From Lasiodiplodia sp. COLG20 (lineage: Eukaryota > Ascomycota > Dothideomycetes > Botryosphaeriales > Botryosphaeriaceae), in contig VNWV01000007.1 in assembly GCA_009801085.1 (NCBI GenBank), positions 2,542,001 through 2,606,000 of the forward strand: a DNA stretch of 64,000 bases. The letters run 5' to 3'. The position numbers and the translations under genes are program-made. Positions 53,712 through 63,849 of this stretch are shown piece by piece. The number at the start of each line of letters is the position of its first letter. The stretch's first letter is position 1. Under the pieces are notes generated by a model that did not search any database, was not told where the DNA came from, and saw only the letters and a list, made by a program, of their open reading frames with translations.

Positions 53712-56346
53712 GCTGTCGTATTAGCTTGGTTTCTTGATAATGTCTGGGAAGAGCGTCTCTAGATTCAGAACGCCATATTTATGGAAAACGGTGAGTAGTA
53801 ATTGACTCCAGCCCCGGTGCGGCGCTGGCAGAGGCGTGCTGTAGAATGGCGTTCGTATGGTGGCACAGTTGAACAAAGCGAGGAATCCCCAAAAGACTTA
53901 CTTTTGTTTGTCATTCTGGAACAACTGAACCACATTCGCAGCTCAAATGATGAATGCCGACCCCAAAATAGCGCAAAGAAAGCCTTCGCCATTTCGAAAA
54001 ACACAGCATGCGTACTGAACCACATGGCCTAACCTACCGAGGAATGTGGCATATGCTACACAATCTTGCGGTCGTCAACAACCAAGCACCAACTGAGAGC
54101 CCTGGGTCATGGGCTTTCACAGCTTTACGCTAGCTCCTCTACTGCCTCACCTCCATGTCCCTCCTGCCGGTCCAAAGAATACTCATCCTTCTCATTGGTG
54201 TATGACCTTAGCGCCATCCGACACCGCCAAATCTCATAGTCGGTCGCCAGTCTCTGTTTCTTCTAAGCGTCTTCCGACTTCCACGCCCAGCCGCAGCGTC
54301 GGGGGCCGCTACTTTACTGCATTATCCAGTGTCCGAATACGTGGCGCCCGAGGGGATATCTGCACAGATTCACGATGGTCAGCAGGAGCGGATTGGAGAG
54401 GGTGAATAGTGCATGGGGGATTGGGGACGGGCGTACTAATGATCTCGGCGCCGAGCTACTCTACCTAAACAACATTCTGCGAGTTCGAGGTTGGAGAAGA
54501 GATGATGGCCATTCGTGTCGACGATTTGCTTGGACGGTGATCGTCGTGGAGGCTGTAAAATAGCTGGCTTGCTGACGCTGAATTGATGCATTCGAGCGAG
54601 TGTCCAAGAGTGGGCGATGAAGTGGGCTAGTATCCTTGAGTCTGAAGTGAGCTTTTCGGCTTCAGAAGACCGCTCAGGATACGGGAGTGGCAGGCGCTCA
54701 CAGCCCGATTGCCCAACGCTGCTCCGGTGCGTATACTCGTTGTTATGCCTCAGCCTTCAACACATCATCAAGGCAACACCGTTCATTATTCTGCGATTCA
54801 TTCTGGTGACTTCGTCAAATTTTGAAAAACAGGCGGCATTCGTGCTGAAACATTCTTGAGAAGTAATTGAATTCAAGACTACGAGCGTCCCTGTTCAGCT
54901 AGATAGAAGGTCAGTGCGGTTTCTCGTATTGGAATTTACTTCTCGGCTTACCTTCAGGCAGCTGGTATAACCCGCCTGGAGAAACGTAGTGACTCCTCCA
55001 AGTCTGGAGACCGAGTGAGGGGAGATCGTGGTAGTTGAGGCCAGGGGTATCCAGCGGTGCTATACCTATAGACCCAGGTTCTGGAGGCATTGAAGACATT
55101 CTGCGCCCTTGGCGTAATGAGTTCTCGCTGTTGGTTCCCGATCATGACGTTCCTCTTGGCTTGCTGCCAACAAAGGTTGCCTGGCACTGGCGGGGAGGCA
55201 GATACTAGGGGCACTCCCAGGTTGGTATATATCTGTGTGAAGAACAGTCGTAAACGTCGTAAGCCTTGATGGGCTGTGGAAGATAGTAGTTGATTGTCCG
55301 GTTGGTGGGCTGTGAAATTTTCTCCTCCAGCCGGGAACCCAGAGCCTCGTCTTGGGACTCTCCGAAGTATGCACTGCTGCCGCCACCACCAGCGGGGGCA
55401 AATCATCTTTCTTCCCAATCGTGCCGCTCCACAAACCTTCTCCGTTATCACCAGCGCCAGGAGCATCACCTTCATCACCATTTATGCCGTTGTTACGAGG
55501 TCGACTCGGGGCCTTGCGCTTGTCATTCGACTTCTTGTGTTGGAGTTTAGTCTCCAGGTATGCTAGAGGCTTCTAGATCAGATCGCTAGGTCGCAATAAA
55601 TCACACACGTCTCCGCGGAATAGGTTGGCGATTACTTTTAAGCAGACTAGCGCCATCTAGATAGCACCAAAATGCTAGAAGAGCGTGACGTCCAAGCCTC
55701 TATTGCCGTAGAATACTTAACTCAGGGTGCACTGGGTGTGCCGTCCGCTCTCAAGTGACGTCTGGCCATCCGTCTATGGCATCAGGTAGCCATAGACAGC
55801 ATCTTCAACCTGCCTCTCGCAAACAAGGTAACACCAAGCCTGGATGTTGCGAGTCTCGCGCTCGGATTCCCCTGTATCGTACTCCAGCGATGCACTGGTG
55901 AAGGCTTTCGCCTGGTTGATCCCTGTGTTGTCAGGATGAGGAATACAACGTGAGTGTATCATCTCTGGACCAGCCACCCTTCAGAAGGAGTGTGGACCTG
56001 GCCTGCTCGTCATGATTTGGAGGCAAGGGGAATGAGGCTAACTTGGAAGGGACGTTGGCTGCTCAGAAACGATGCCGGGTTCGCGCCATGATTGGTGTAG
56101 TGCATGCCCGACTGTGGCCGGTAGGTCTGGCCGTTGGAGGCGGTGACGGACCAGTCGGCAGCAGTGGCCGGTGGAGATGGACCACCCTGGTCTGTTCAAG
56201 GCCCCACAGCCACAGGAAGCCACTTCGGGGTCAGCGTCCTCCCTACTCCACATTGACGTCCTCGAGATCGGACGACGCCATATGGGACGATCGGGGTAGA
56301 GCTCATGAGGCAGGAGAAGTATGTCTTCTTGTTCGCGAGGAGAAGG
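53712..56346. other. Intergenic, no gene seen; holds repeat copy B
   Basis: About 2.6 kb with only short frames. A Pro/Leu-rich frame at 54109-54405 and overlapping frames at 54950-55580 have no domain. The 59-bp repeat copy lies at 55921-55979, on the edge of a small minus-strand frame. Confidence 0.5.
55921..55979. repeat. Dispersed 59-bp repeat, copy B
   Basis: Differs from copy A at four positions. On the plus strand it holds ATGAGGAATACAAC and GTGAGT. On the minus strand the frame MAGPEMIHSRCIPHPDNTGI continues for 45 residues beyond the repeat, whereas in copy A it ends soon after. Confidence 0.85.
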
Positions 56347-56832
56347 CTAGGGTCCAGAGAAGCGTAGGGGCGACCGACCATAGGCCGCCTCAAGGCCCGC
56401 AAGTTTCACCCAGTCGAGAAAGATGGCGAGCAGCCCAGAGCAGCAGCCGGAAGGTTGGTCCAGGATTATATAGCTCGACGAAGCAGTGGTCGGCGTCGAT
56501 ATTATGTCTTTGTCCTCAAGCCACGACGATCCCGACGATGAGAGGCACTTTCGTTCGTCCGAAGACGGGATCCAAACTCCAGAGCCGTCCGGCTTGACGA
56601 TTGTGGTGTTCGGCTGTTCTGCGTCTTTATCGTCGGCGCTGGTGAAGCGGCTAAGCCGCGCGCGTCTCAACGAAGAGCTGAACGGCCAGGACCTCTTCGC
56701 CTGTGCTTGGGACCGCAACGTGTCGAAATTCGTCTGCATGGCCGGGCGCTCGGGAATGCGAAGTGGTCGCGTTTCTTCGTGACGGAGGGCACAGAGCGCG
56801 TCTGTCGGACCATTGTGTTCGGGATTTGCCAT
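56347..56832 (-). CDS. Hypothetical single-exon ORF (161 aa)
   Basis: From ATG 56832 (MANPEHNGPTDALCALRHEE) to a stop at 56347. The N-terminal half is Arg-rich, and the middle is acidic and Ser-rich (DDKDAEQPN, SSDERKCLSSSGSSW, TTASSSYIILDQPSG). The end is hydrophobic (LLAIFLDWVKLAGLEAAYG). No domain recognised and no introns. The opposite strand has overlapping frames of lesser quality. It sits just downstream of a decayed helicase fragment and could itself be a remnant. Confidence 0.3.
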   Translation of the reverse strand: MANPEHNGPTDALCALRHEETRPLRIPERPAMQTNFDTLRSQAQAKRSWPFSSSLRRARLSRFTSADDKDAEQPNTTIVKPDGSGVWIPSSDERKCLSSSGSSWLEDKDIISTPTTASSSYIILDQPSGCCSGLLAIFLDWVKLAGLEAAYGRSPLRFSGP

Positions 56833-57899
56833 GCGGTCTATGGCGGCCAATGGACAGCGGAAGACCGATGCCGCCGCTTTCGAAGGGCTGCGTATGAGCG
56901 TGAGCTAAGAGCTAAGCGTTGGTTGCGGGACGACGGAAAAAACAAAAGAGAAAGGAGCTGGTCTTGCGGGGTGTGGTTCGCTTACGATTGTCTGAGTATG
57001 TCACGCACCAGCGAGACACACCGCGCGATGACTGTGGACACGGAGATTAGCATTGCATCAAGGCGCTCGCACGGGCTTGCAGCCATCCGAAGTCCAAAAT
57101 GTGATCGGTGGTGATGCTGAAGATGCCTTAGGGCGCATTGTTCGGATTCCGCAGTAGCTGGTGCCTTTGCAGCGTTCTGCTGGCTGGAAGGAGGGTTGGT
57201 GATCAGCCCTTACTATTCTGTCCTGGTGATTCCACAGCGAGCGCCTCGGCCCATGCGTACGGTCGGCCAGTTGGGAGTTTGCAGTCCAATTCCACGCTGA
57301 TCAACCCAATGTTTGACAGCAGGCTTGGGCTCATCAGGTCGGTGATAGTCTGCACGCATTCCGGATTCGTGTGCGGCTCGATGCCGTTGCGGATGCTGAG
57401 TGTTCATCGTGGAGGATGGGCACGGCGCGGGCGGTGATGCTCTGGCAGACGAGCAGGATTGCCGTCGTCCGGCGGACGGACCGGTCCTCTGGCCAGCGCC
57501 CGCCCTTGTCCAGCGCAGCCTCGAATGCGTCGAAGTAGAACTTCGGCTGACTGAAACCATATTCTCCAGCATGCCGAGTCGGGTTGTGTTTTTGGTGCCC
57601 TAGACGTGCCTGCATCGTGTGCGCGGTGGGCAAGTTCGGAATTCACGCTGAAGGGGCAGCGTATCATTTTTAAATATAGAAGATCATCGTGGTCTTCCTC
57701 TGTGTCTTGTGCTCTGCCTCGTGCTGGAACTCGATCTAGTCTGTGTCAGCACCGGTATGAAAAGGAGAAATGCGAGGGAAACGGCTAGCGGAGCCGGGTG
57801 CATCCTCCTTCTGTACTGACCGAGCAAGTCCCGACGAAAGCAGGGGGTTATACAATGTGTAAGTGGCAGTGGGACATACCGTTTGGTCCGGGAAGCTAG
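56833..57899. other. Short broken frames beside the helicase remnant
   Basis: Minus-strand pieces such as 57633-57390 (NPTRHAGEYGFSQPKFYFDAF…ILLVCQSITARAVPILHDE) look protein-like but lack an ATG or splice continuation. I see no recognisable domain. Confidence 0.35.
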
Positions 57900-58467
57900 C
57901 GGACAGCTAGGGAATGGCCTTGCGGAAGGCGTTCGCATTGAGTTATCAGTCGATTCCAAGCGCCATGAACAGGAAGTACACGAACTATTCCGAGACGGAA
58001 CCGACGAGATTCACGCGTCCGATGGCTGAGAAACCACTCGCCAGACCTGGAACGGTGTCTGGGACGATGAGCACTGGAACGAACTGCAAGTTGGCACCGA
58101 ATCCTAGCACGCCGACCGTGCTGACCAGGCCGTAGTACTTGTCGGGCTGAGACTTCAGCATCGTTATCATCTCCGCTCTTTCCTCTGGCCCCATGTTGCT
58201 CTTGATGCTGAGGACGTTGAAGCCGCACATGCGGAGGACCAACTCAAGCAGGCACTGGCAGCATGGCCATTGGCACAGAATAAGGACCAATTCGCCGCGC
58301 TTGAGGATGTGGATGTAGAGGAGCACGAGCAGCATCCCTACCTTGTCCGCCATCCTCCACGTGAACTCAAGGATGGCTGCTGGGGACTGGCAGCCGTTCT
58401 TGGGATGTGCAAATGTCGTGACAATCTTGTTGTTGGAGGCGTTGGAGCATTTAGTCGACATCTGCAA
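57900..58467 (-). pseudogene. Decayed SNF2-type helicase C-terminal fragment
   Basis: The minus-strand frame reads GELVLILCQWPCCQCLLELV, then GFNVLSIKSNMGPEERAEMI, VSTVGVLGFGANLQ and FSAIGRVNLVGSVSE. This is the second RecA-like lobe of SNF2 ATPases, with motif V (normally T-S/G-L-N-L-Q) and motif VI (normally Q-A-x-G-R-x-x-R-x-G-Q) recognisable but altered: the second Arg and the Gln of motif VI are gone. After the stop at 57985 the family's next segment (…NAFRKAIP…LSASFPDQT) is still readable in another frame with stops. No ATPase lobe 1 exists upstream, so this is a truncated, dead copy. Confidence 0.65.
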
Positions 58468-59576
58468 TGAAACTCATGAATTACAGCGGTTGTCACTAGT
58501 GCTATAATGTGTGTGAGATATATAAAATAGAGCTAGGAAGGGGTATCGCTGATGGTGATTTTATATATTTTCCCTGCTTGTAGAGCAGACAAAAGAATTC
58601 AACGAGGAGTTAGATGCCGTTGTTGGAACTTGGAAAAGAGTTCCATGAGCTTTATACTTTCGATACCATACTAGGATTTCACTACTATTAGCTTTCATTC
58701 TCACAAATAGTAAGTTTGACCGATATACCAAGTGACATGTACATGCTCAATCATCAAAGTAGCAAATATAGGCCGCGTTTGTGGAAGCACATTGCAATCG
58801 GGTGTGCATATGGCAGGCTTGGTTTCCCAATCAACCTGTATTAATTCCACATTTACATCCAGATGATAGCTTTAACCTCCCATGGCATGAGCGAAATGGA
58901 CAAATAACCCCGCAATTGAGGAAACATGGAAGCGGTGGCAACTGGAAACTTACGCAAAGACAAACCTTCAGGTGTATAGACTCCTGCCACTGCGTGCATG
59001 CCTGCATGATTTGGTAATAAGAGTGGAAGCCGGTCTATCCAGAATGAGTGTGCGAAGCTCCGAACAAGATCAAACTGAAGGGAATATAGGACGTGATGGA
59101 TAGAAGAAAGGTCGGTCCAGATGCAGGTCTTGACAAACTCAAAGCTGCTAATGATTGCTGCGCGGTCTGCCTTAGAGAATTGCCAGTCGTGAGTTTATAC
59201 CTTGTGTTACGAATTAGGAGACAAACCGTTCGGTTGGATTGAAGCATATGTAGCAATCTGGTGAACGTCCCATGCAGTCATGAGAGTATGGCAGTGTTGG
59301 AACAGAGGAGTGGAAGACCTTCACAGGAGAACAAGTGGCGGAGGAGTCCAGGAAGGGATGGTTGCAAGTGAGGAAAGCACAACATTATGGTGTCGTAGAT
59401 GATGAATTACGTGGATCTGTGCCCGAGAATGTATAAACGCCTATCGCCAGCGGCGAAAGCAACCCAAGGGACCAAGAATCCAATTCCTCCGCGCCCAAAC
59501 TCAATGCCCCAGAAACCTCCCGATAAGCCCAAAAGCTTCTCACAGCTGTCCCCGCTACCAGCGTCATTTCCCAAAA
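58468..59576. other. AT-rich intergenic stretch, nothing seen
   Basis: Upstream side of the helicase remnant and downstream of the next minus-strand gene. It is visibly AT-rich from 58490 to 58780 (TATATAAAATAG, TTTTATATATTTT). No frame, repeat or RNA gene recognised. Confidence 0.5.
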
Positions 59577-60112
59577 CTATCCCCTCCTCGCAACGCGTAT
59601 CCGGTTGACGCGGGGGTTGCGCCGGACTGCGTTGACCGCCAAAGTAAGTCTGCGGCGCAGGTCGAGCAGGGCGGCGATGTCGGTGTCGACGTCCGAGCCG
59701 TATATGCAGAATGGGTGGCCGCGACCCCACACGGTGACGCGCGCATCGAAGGTTCCTTGGACCTGGTATGATCCTATCTGGATGAAGATATTGCGGCCTG
59801 GCCAGAGATGCATTGCCAGGTCTTTATTGGGTATATAGATCAGTGTAGCGGCCGAGGAAGGTTAGGATGAAGCAACGTGCAAAACTGGAACGTACGGTTG
59901 CAGCGGAGCCACAGGGAGGCGTAGTATTCGGCGTGGGCATGGCAGGGCATTTTGGGAGCGGATGAGGTGGCGGAGGTGGAGCTTGTGGTGTGATTGTTTG
60001 CGGGTGCGGGTGATTGGAGATTGTGGTAGAAAGCTGCGAAGTTTGGACGAAGAGAGGCGCGATGGCTTGTGTTGTGGGCTGTCGTCGCTTGCGGGACGGG
60101 TTGGAGAGTCAT
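59577..60112 (-). CDS. Small protein of unknown function (153 aa)
   Basis: Exons 60112-59896 and 59821-59577 join over a 74-nt intron (GTACGT, CACTGATC, AATAAAG) in phase 1. The N-terminus (MTLQPVPQATTAHNTSHRAS) is polar and Ser/Thr-rich; from about residue 55 the protein looks folded: CHAHAEYYASLWLRCN, HLAMHLWPGRNIFIQIGSYQ, VQGTFDARVTVWGRGHPFCI, DIAALLDLRRRLTLAVNAVR. The alternating strand pattern suggests a small beta-rich domain. I do not recognise it. It is divergent with the gene at 60485, with 372 nt between the starts. Confidence 0.65.
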
Positions 60113-60484
60113 CTAGACAGAAGCGAAAACAACACCCAGACTCACATGGCCCGTGCACGCGCGGGCCTGCTTGATACTGCGCTGACTTTAGAGATTGTAG
60201 AATAGGCATTGTGTGGATGGAAACTATTGTTTCTAGGACAAACGTAAAGTGACGCTTCAATCCCCTTCGCAAATCATCCATAGTATTGTACCTTTTGCTT
60301 CGTGCATACAGAATGAGAAGCATCCAACCATTGTCCTGTTAGCTATTGTGCAACTCTCAGACCTGCCTATATACAGAACTTTTCTGAGTCCTTTCCTCCA
60401 TCCTCTACGACTAAACTCAAGCCACCTGGGCCTGCCTCAATCTCCAAACCCGCAAACAAGTCCAAATCAAATCCAACCACAACC
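60113..60484. promoter_or_regulatory. Shared 372-nt divergent upstream region
   Basis: Between two ATGs pointing away from each other. On the plus side CTATATAC (about 60366) lies roughly 120 nt before the ATG and is followed by a pyrimidine-rich leader (TTTCCTCCATCCTC). No insulating repeat or third gene is present, so regulatory sites are likely shared. Confidence 0.45.
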
Positions 60485-61162
60485 ATGAACCCCTCTGACT
60501 TCCCCCCCTCCGGCCCCTCCGACTTCCCCAACACGGTCACCTGGGACGAAGCCCAAGCCGCCAACATCACCCTGCGCACGCCCGGCCTCGATTCCGACGG
60601 CAAACCCCTCCCCGACGACGTCTTCTCCCTCTACGAGCTCGTCACCTGCGCCCTGGCATCGCGCTCCTGGCCCAACCACCACTTCTTCTTCAAGATCGCC
60701 GACGCGCCCTCCAGCCACGCGGACATGCAGGAGTTCGCCGACGGCCTGCGCCGCCGCCGCGCCGACAAGGTGTACGACCGCAAGCTGTTCACGTTCCTAC
60801 GCGACCTGGCCATCATCCAGCACTCGATGAACCCGGGCCCCGGCACGGAGGAGGCGTTCTTGCACGCGGATGGCGTGGCGGACAAGGCGAGGGATGTGAA
60901 GAGGGGCATGGAGGAGCTGCTGCAGAAGGTCAAGGAGGAGAAGATGCGCCCCGCGGCGGGAAGGAAGGGCGTGGCCAAGGTTGAGGGCGAGCAGAAGAAG
61001 GTTGTCGCGTTCCCCGGCGACCTTTCGGCGGTTCGTAGGGCTATTGACGAGTCGTTCAAGGATGTCAAGTTCGAGGGCGGGGAGAAGAAGGTGGCTGAGG
61101 GTGAGGGCGAGAAGGTTGAGGAGGAGAAGAAGGAGAACACGAAGGGCAAGGGCAAGGCCTAG
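60485..61162 (+). CDS. Uncharacterised protein with charged C-terminus (225 aa)
   Basis: A single exon from ATG 60485 with context AACCATGA. The N-terminus is Pro/Ser-rich (NPSDFPPSGPSDFP). Residues about 20-130 look globular and helical: TWDEAQAANITLRTPGLDSD, SLYELVTCALASRSWPNHHF, MQEFADGLRRRRADKVYDRK, LFTFLRDLAIIQHSM. Then comes a helix (DKARDVKRGMEELLQKVKEE) and a Lys/Glu repeat tail ending KGKGKA, typical of nuclear or chaperone-like tails. No family recognised. Codon use with C/G third positions matches the strong genes in the window. Confidence 0.75.
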   Translation: MNPSDFPPSGPSDFPNTVTWDEAQAANITLRTPGLDSDGKPLPDDVFSLYELVTCALASRSWPNHHFFFKIADAPSSHADMQEFADGLRRRRADKVYDRKLFTFLRDLAIIQHSMNPGPGTEEAFLHADGVADKARDVKRGMEELLQKVKEEKMRPAAGRKGVAKVEGEQKKVVAFPGDLSAVRRAIDESFKDVKFEGGEKKVAEGEGEKVEEEKKENTKGKGKA

Positions 61163-62151
61163 ATCTCTGCGGATCTTCGTGGCGTTTCGGTGCGGGAAAA
61201 AAGCTGGCCGGTAGGCCTGATCACATAGCATGGGCTTGTCATAACGACATTTCACACTGACCCCAGGGGGGAAAAGTTTTCTTTGCTTCTTATTCTGGTC
61301 TCAAGTGGTGCTGCTTGAGATTTACCTCTACAGAGTTTGGATTGGGCTTGCGGCCTTCGAATTCAAACAACTAAATATCAATCTTGAGGTTGCAGAATCC
61401 GGGCGCTATGTCTTGTTACAATGCCAAGTGTGTGCCTCTTGCAGAGGACAGCCGTCAGATTAACGTTGGCGCCAGCGTTGCACCGGGCGCTGATCCAATT
61501 GCCTGTGCGGGGAATTCTCTCGCTTCGCGTTCCCCGCTCGTTCGACTCAGCCGTCGCATCCGTGCGCTGACATCATCGATCCGACAACCGCTCATCGCAA
61601 GTGAGAAAACCATGTCTGGTGGCCACAGCAAGATCACAGGTGAATGGCAATACAAGGGGTGAAAGTTCGCGGAAGGTGCGCGGTCACAGGTGAAGTCATT
61701 GGATGAAGAAGCGCGAAGCTTGGGAGGACAAAGAACTCGTTATTCTACACTGTCAGGCAAGAGTAGCGCAGACAATACCCGCTGAGGAAGTGCTTTGTTA
61801 TGCTCTGCTTGAAACCATTCCTTGTTATCCAGCCCCTTTGTTATCCAGAGCAACCCCGCCAGTGGCGCAGATTATCGAAAAGAAAAGACTGATTTGTCAT
61901 CATTCGCACCGAAGATGTTTTGAGATGCTTCCGAGAGCTTGCAAAGAGTATGCCGCTGAGCTAAGCGACGAATATGGGCTTTTTTGGAGCGTGGACGCGC
62001 TGAACTGGAGTTGCCGACGCGAAGGTGAGGTTCCGACATGTCAGAAGTACAGCAGACGAGGCTGTTGGGGCGCGAAACCGTCATCTAGCCCAAAGTGAAA
62101 CATCAGCGACGATGCCTCACCTCGCACGCTGAGAGGGAGTGAGAAAACGTA
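61163..62151. other. Intergenic, convergent 3' region
   Basis: Short frames only. A minus-strand segment at 62041-62084 may be a second exon of the gene at 62152-62622 (see that entry). Confidence 0.5.
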
Positions 62152-62622
62152 CTAACCCAGCGCAATCTCCCTAGCCGCGATGCCGCGAATGCCCTCGGCA
62201 ACGTGCTCGTCGTAGCGGCAGAAGCGCCATCCCTCAGGGGGGTAGTGGAAGCACGGGCACTGGGCCTGCTCGGGCGTCGGGGCGGGCCTCTTCATGAAGA
62301 ACAGCTTCTTGAGTTTGTGCGCCAAGCGGCGCAGGCCAGCCTTGGTGCGGATGGACGTGGACATGAGCTCCTCGATGCCAGGGGGGCGGCGGTTGGCGTT
62401 CTGCGGAGACGCGACGAGCTGCGGGACGGTGGAAGAGGGGCGGCGCTGCTGCTGGCGCTCGCTGTGCAGCTGGTGCATGCGGGCCTCCATGGCGCTGTAG
62501 GCTCGGCTGAAGGCTTCGCCGGCGGGAATGCCGGAGTCGTTGGCGTGGCGGCGCTCGACGATGCTGCTCCAGACAGGGCTTTGCGCAGTGGAACCGTCGC
62601 GAGCGAGAGGAAGGACGCGCAT
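62152..62622 (-). CDS. Uncharacterised basic protein with C-x-C/H motif (156 aa)
   Basis: The open frame extends to 62682 but starts there with GTG; the first ATG is 62622 (MRVLPLARDGSTAQSPVWSS). Helical, Arg-rich middle (FSRAYSAMEARMHQLHSERQ, then LRRLAHKLKKLFFMKRPAPT) and an end with QCPCFHYPPEGWRFCRYDEH, a possible small metal site. As read it stops right after REIALG. A GTTAGT donor at 62156, CGCTGATG and GGGCTAG (62085) could instead splice to DDGFAPQQPRLLYF and a stop at 62041, giving 169 aa. Divergent with the RING-H2 gene; only 246 nt separate the ATGs. Confidence 0.6.
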   Translation of the reverse strand: MRVLPLARDGSTAQSPVWSSIVERRHANDSGIPAGEAFSRAYSAMEARMHQLHSERQQQRRPSSTVPQLVASPQNANRRPPGIEELMSTSIRTKAGLRRLAHKLKKLFFMKRPAPTPEQAQCPCFHYPPEGWRFCRYDEHVAEGIRGIAAREIALG

Positions 62623-62868
62623 GGTGACGGAGACGGTGGTGCCAGTGATGATGATGGGAGTCGGCGCGCGTTCTTCTTCCACGGTCGTGGACGACAGTGG
62701 AAGATGGTTGTGGAAGCGTCGCGGCGGTGCTCGGGGCGTCGGGTGAAGCGATACATTTCACCACCCCCGGCGGCGAGCTACCGTAACCGACCGCCCTTCA
62801 TCCCGATCACTCGCTTCACCCTCCTTACCTCCGCTATCGATTCAGCACTCTCATTCGATAACAACACC

Positions 62869-63849
62869 ATGGACGCCGCGCCCGCCATTGAGGAACCCCC
62901 CGAGGCGCGGGACGACATCAGCAGCACCGCCTCCGTCGAGCCCATGGACCCGGCGATCCTTCATGAATATCTCCAACAGCATGGCCCACGCGTTCCGAAC
63001 CTCTATCACTACCTCCACACAGCAAAGCGCAACTGGCCCGGCCGCTTTACCGATGAAGACCACTGTGCCATCTGCTTGGAATCCCTCAACAGCGGCTACA
63101 CGCCCGACTATGCCGAACTCGCTAAAGCCCTTAACGAAGTAGACGAGGAAGTCATCGATCCTGACCTCACCGCAACTGACGGTGCTCGCTTCCACATCGT
63201 CTACGACTGGTTCGGCCGGCTCGACTTCACCCACCCCAGGACCGACGTCAACGGCGACGGCAACGACGACCCCTTCCCGCTGATCCCGCACATCGGCCTC
63301 GTCTCGCGCGCCAACGACCGGCGCCTCCTCTACCCAACCTTCATGGATGACCGCATTCTCACCTGCGCCTTCAATCACGCTTACCATGCAGTCTGTCTCG
63401 AGATCGAGATCAACTCCCCTCGCAGCGAGGACCGCCTGTTCCAGGACCGCTGCCCACAGTGCCGCCGCAGGCTGTTCGCCGACGTCCCGTACGTCAACAA
63501 CCGCCTGTTGCACTACGAGCTGCGCACCATCGTAGCCATGGCGATGAACTTGGCCAAGTGGTGCGGCCACCAGCGCCCGGACAATGGCCTGATACGCAAC
63601 ATCGAGACGGGTGAGGCATTCAAGCTGCTGCACCATGGACTGTACGACCGCGGCGTGGCTGCTTGGAGGGAGGCCCAGGAGGCCTATGAGCAGGGTGATG
63701 TGGGTCGGTTCAGCACTGCGATGGACGAGGCGGAGCGGATCGACGACGAGCTTCAGGAGTTGGAGCAGAGTTTTGACGACGACTCCGAAGATGACGAAGA
63801 TGCCGAAGATGCCGAAGATGAGGCTAACGTGCAGAATGAGGGTAATTAG
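62869..63849 (+). CDS. RING-H2-like protein with a RING interrupted by about 96 residues (326 aa)
   Basis: ATG 62869 (MDAAPAIEEPPEARDD) lies in a longer open frame whose upstream part is antisense to the neighbouring gene. Zinc ligands are C66-x2-C69 (DEDHCAICLESL), then after a long gap C166-x3-H170-x2-H173-x2-C176 (TCAFNHAYHAVC) and C195-x2-C198 (DRCPQCRRRLF), i.e. a C3H2C3 RING. Loop 1 normally has 9-39 residues; here it has 96 and includes a Gly/Asp-rich segment. The C-terminus is strongly acidic with an EDAED run. Probably an E3 ubiquitin ligase. It shares the CPxCRRRL signature with the RING protein at 44904-46117. Confidence 0.8.
   Translation: MDAAPAIEEPPEARDDISSTASVEPMDPAILHEYLQQHGPRVPNLYHYLHTAKRNWPGRFTDEDHCAICLESLNSGYTPDYAELAKALNEVDEEVIDPDLTATDGARFHIVYDWFGRLDFTHPRTDVNGDGNDDPFPLIPHIGLVSRANDRRLLYPTFMDDRILTCAFNHAYHAVCLEIEINSPRSEDRLFQDRCPQCRRRLFADVPYVNNRLLHYELRTIVAMAMNLAKWCGHQRPDNGLIRNIETGEAFKLLHHGLYDRGVAAWREAQEAYEQGDVGRFSTAMDEAERIDDELQELEQSFDDDSEDDEDAEDAEDEANVQNEGN

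Noticed and set aside
54954..55481. 175-codon minus-strand frame as a transposase candidate near repeat copy B
   Set aside because: No DDE, HTH or other mobile-element motif, no terminal inverted repeats, and overlapping plus-strand frames of equal quality.
62203..62868. Upstream extension of the RING-H2 frame
   Set aside because: It lies antisense to the gene at 62152-62622, starts at a non-ATG codon and has no protein-like features; the ATG at 62869 has a good context.
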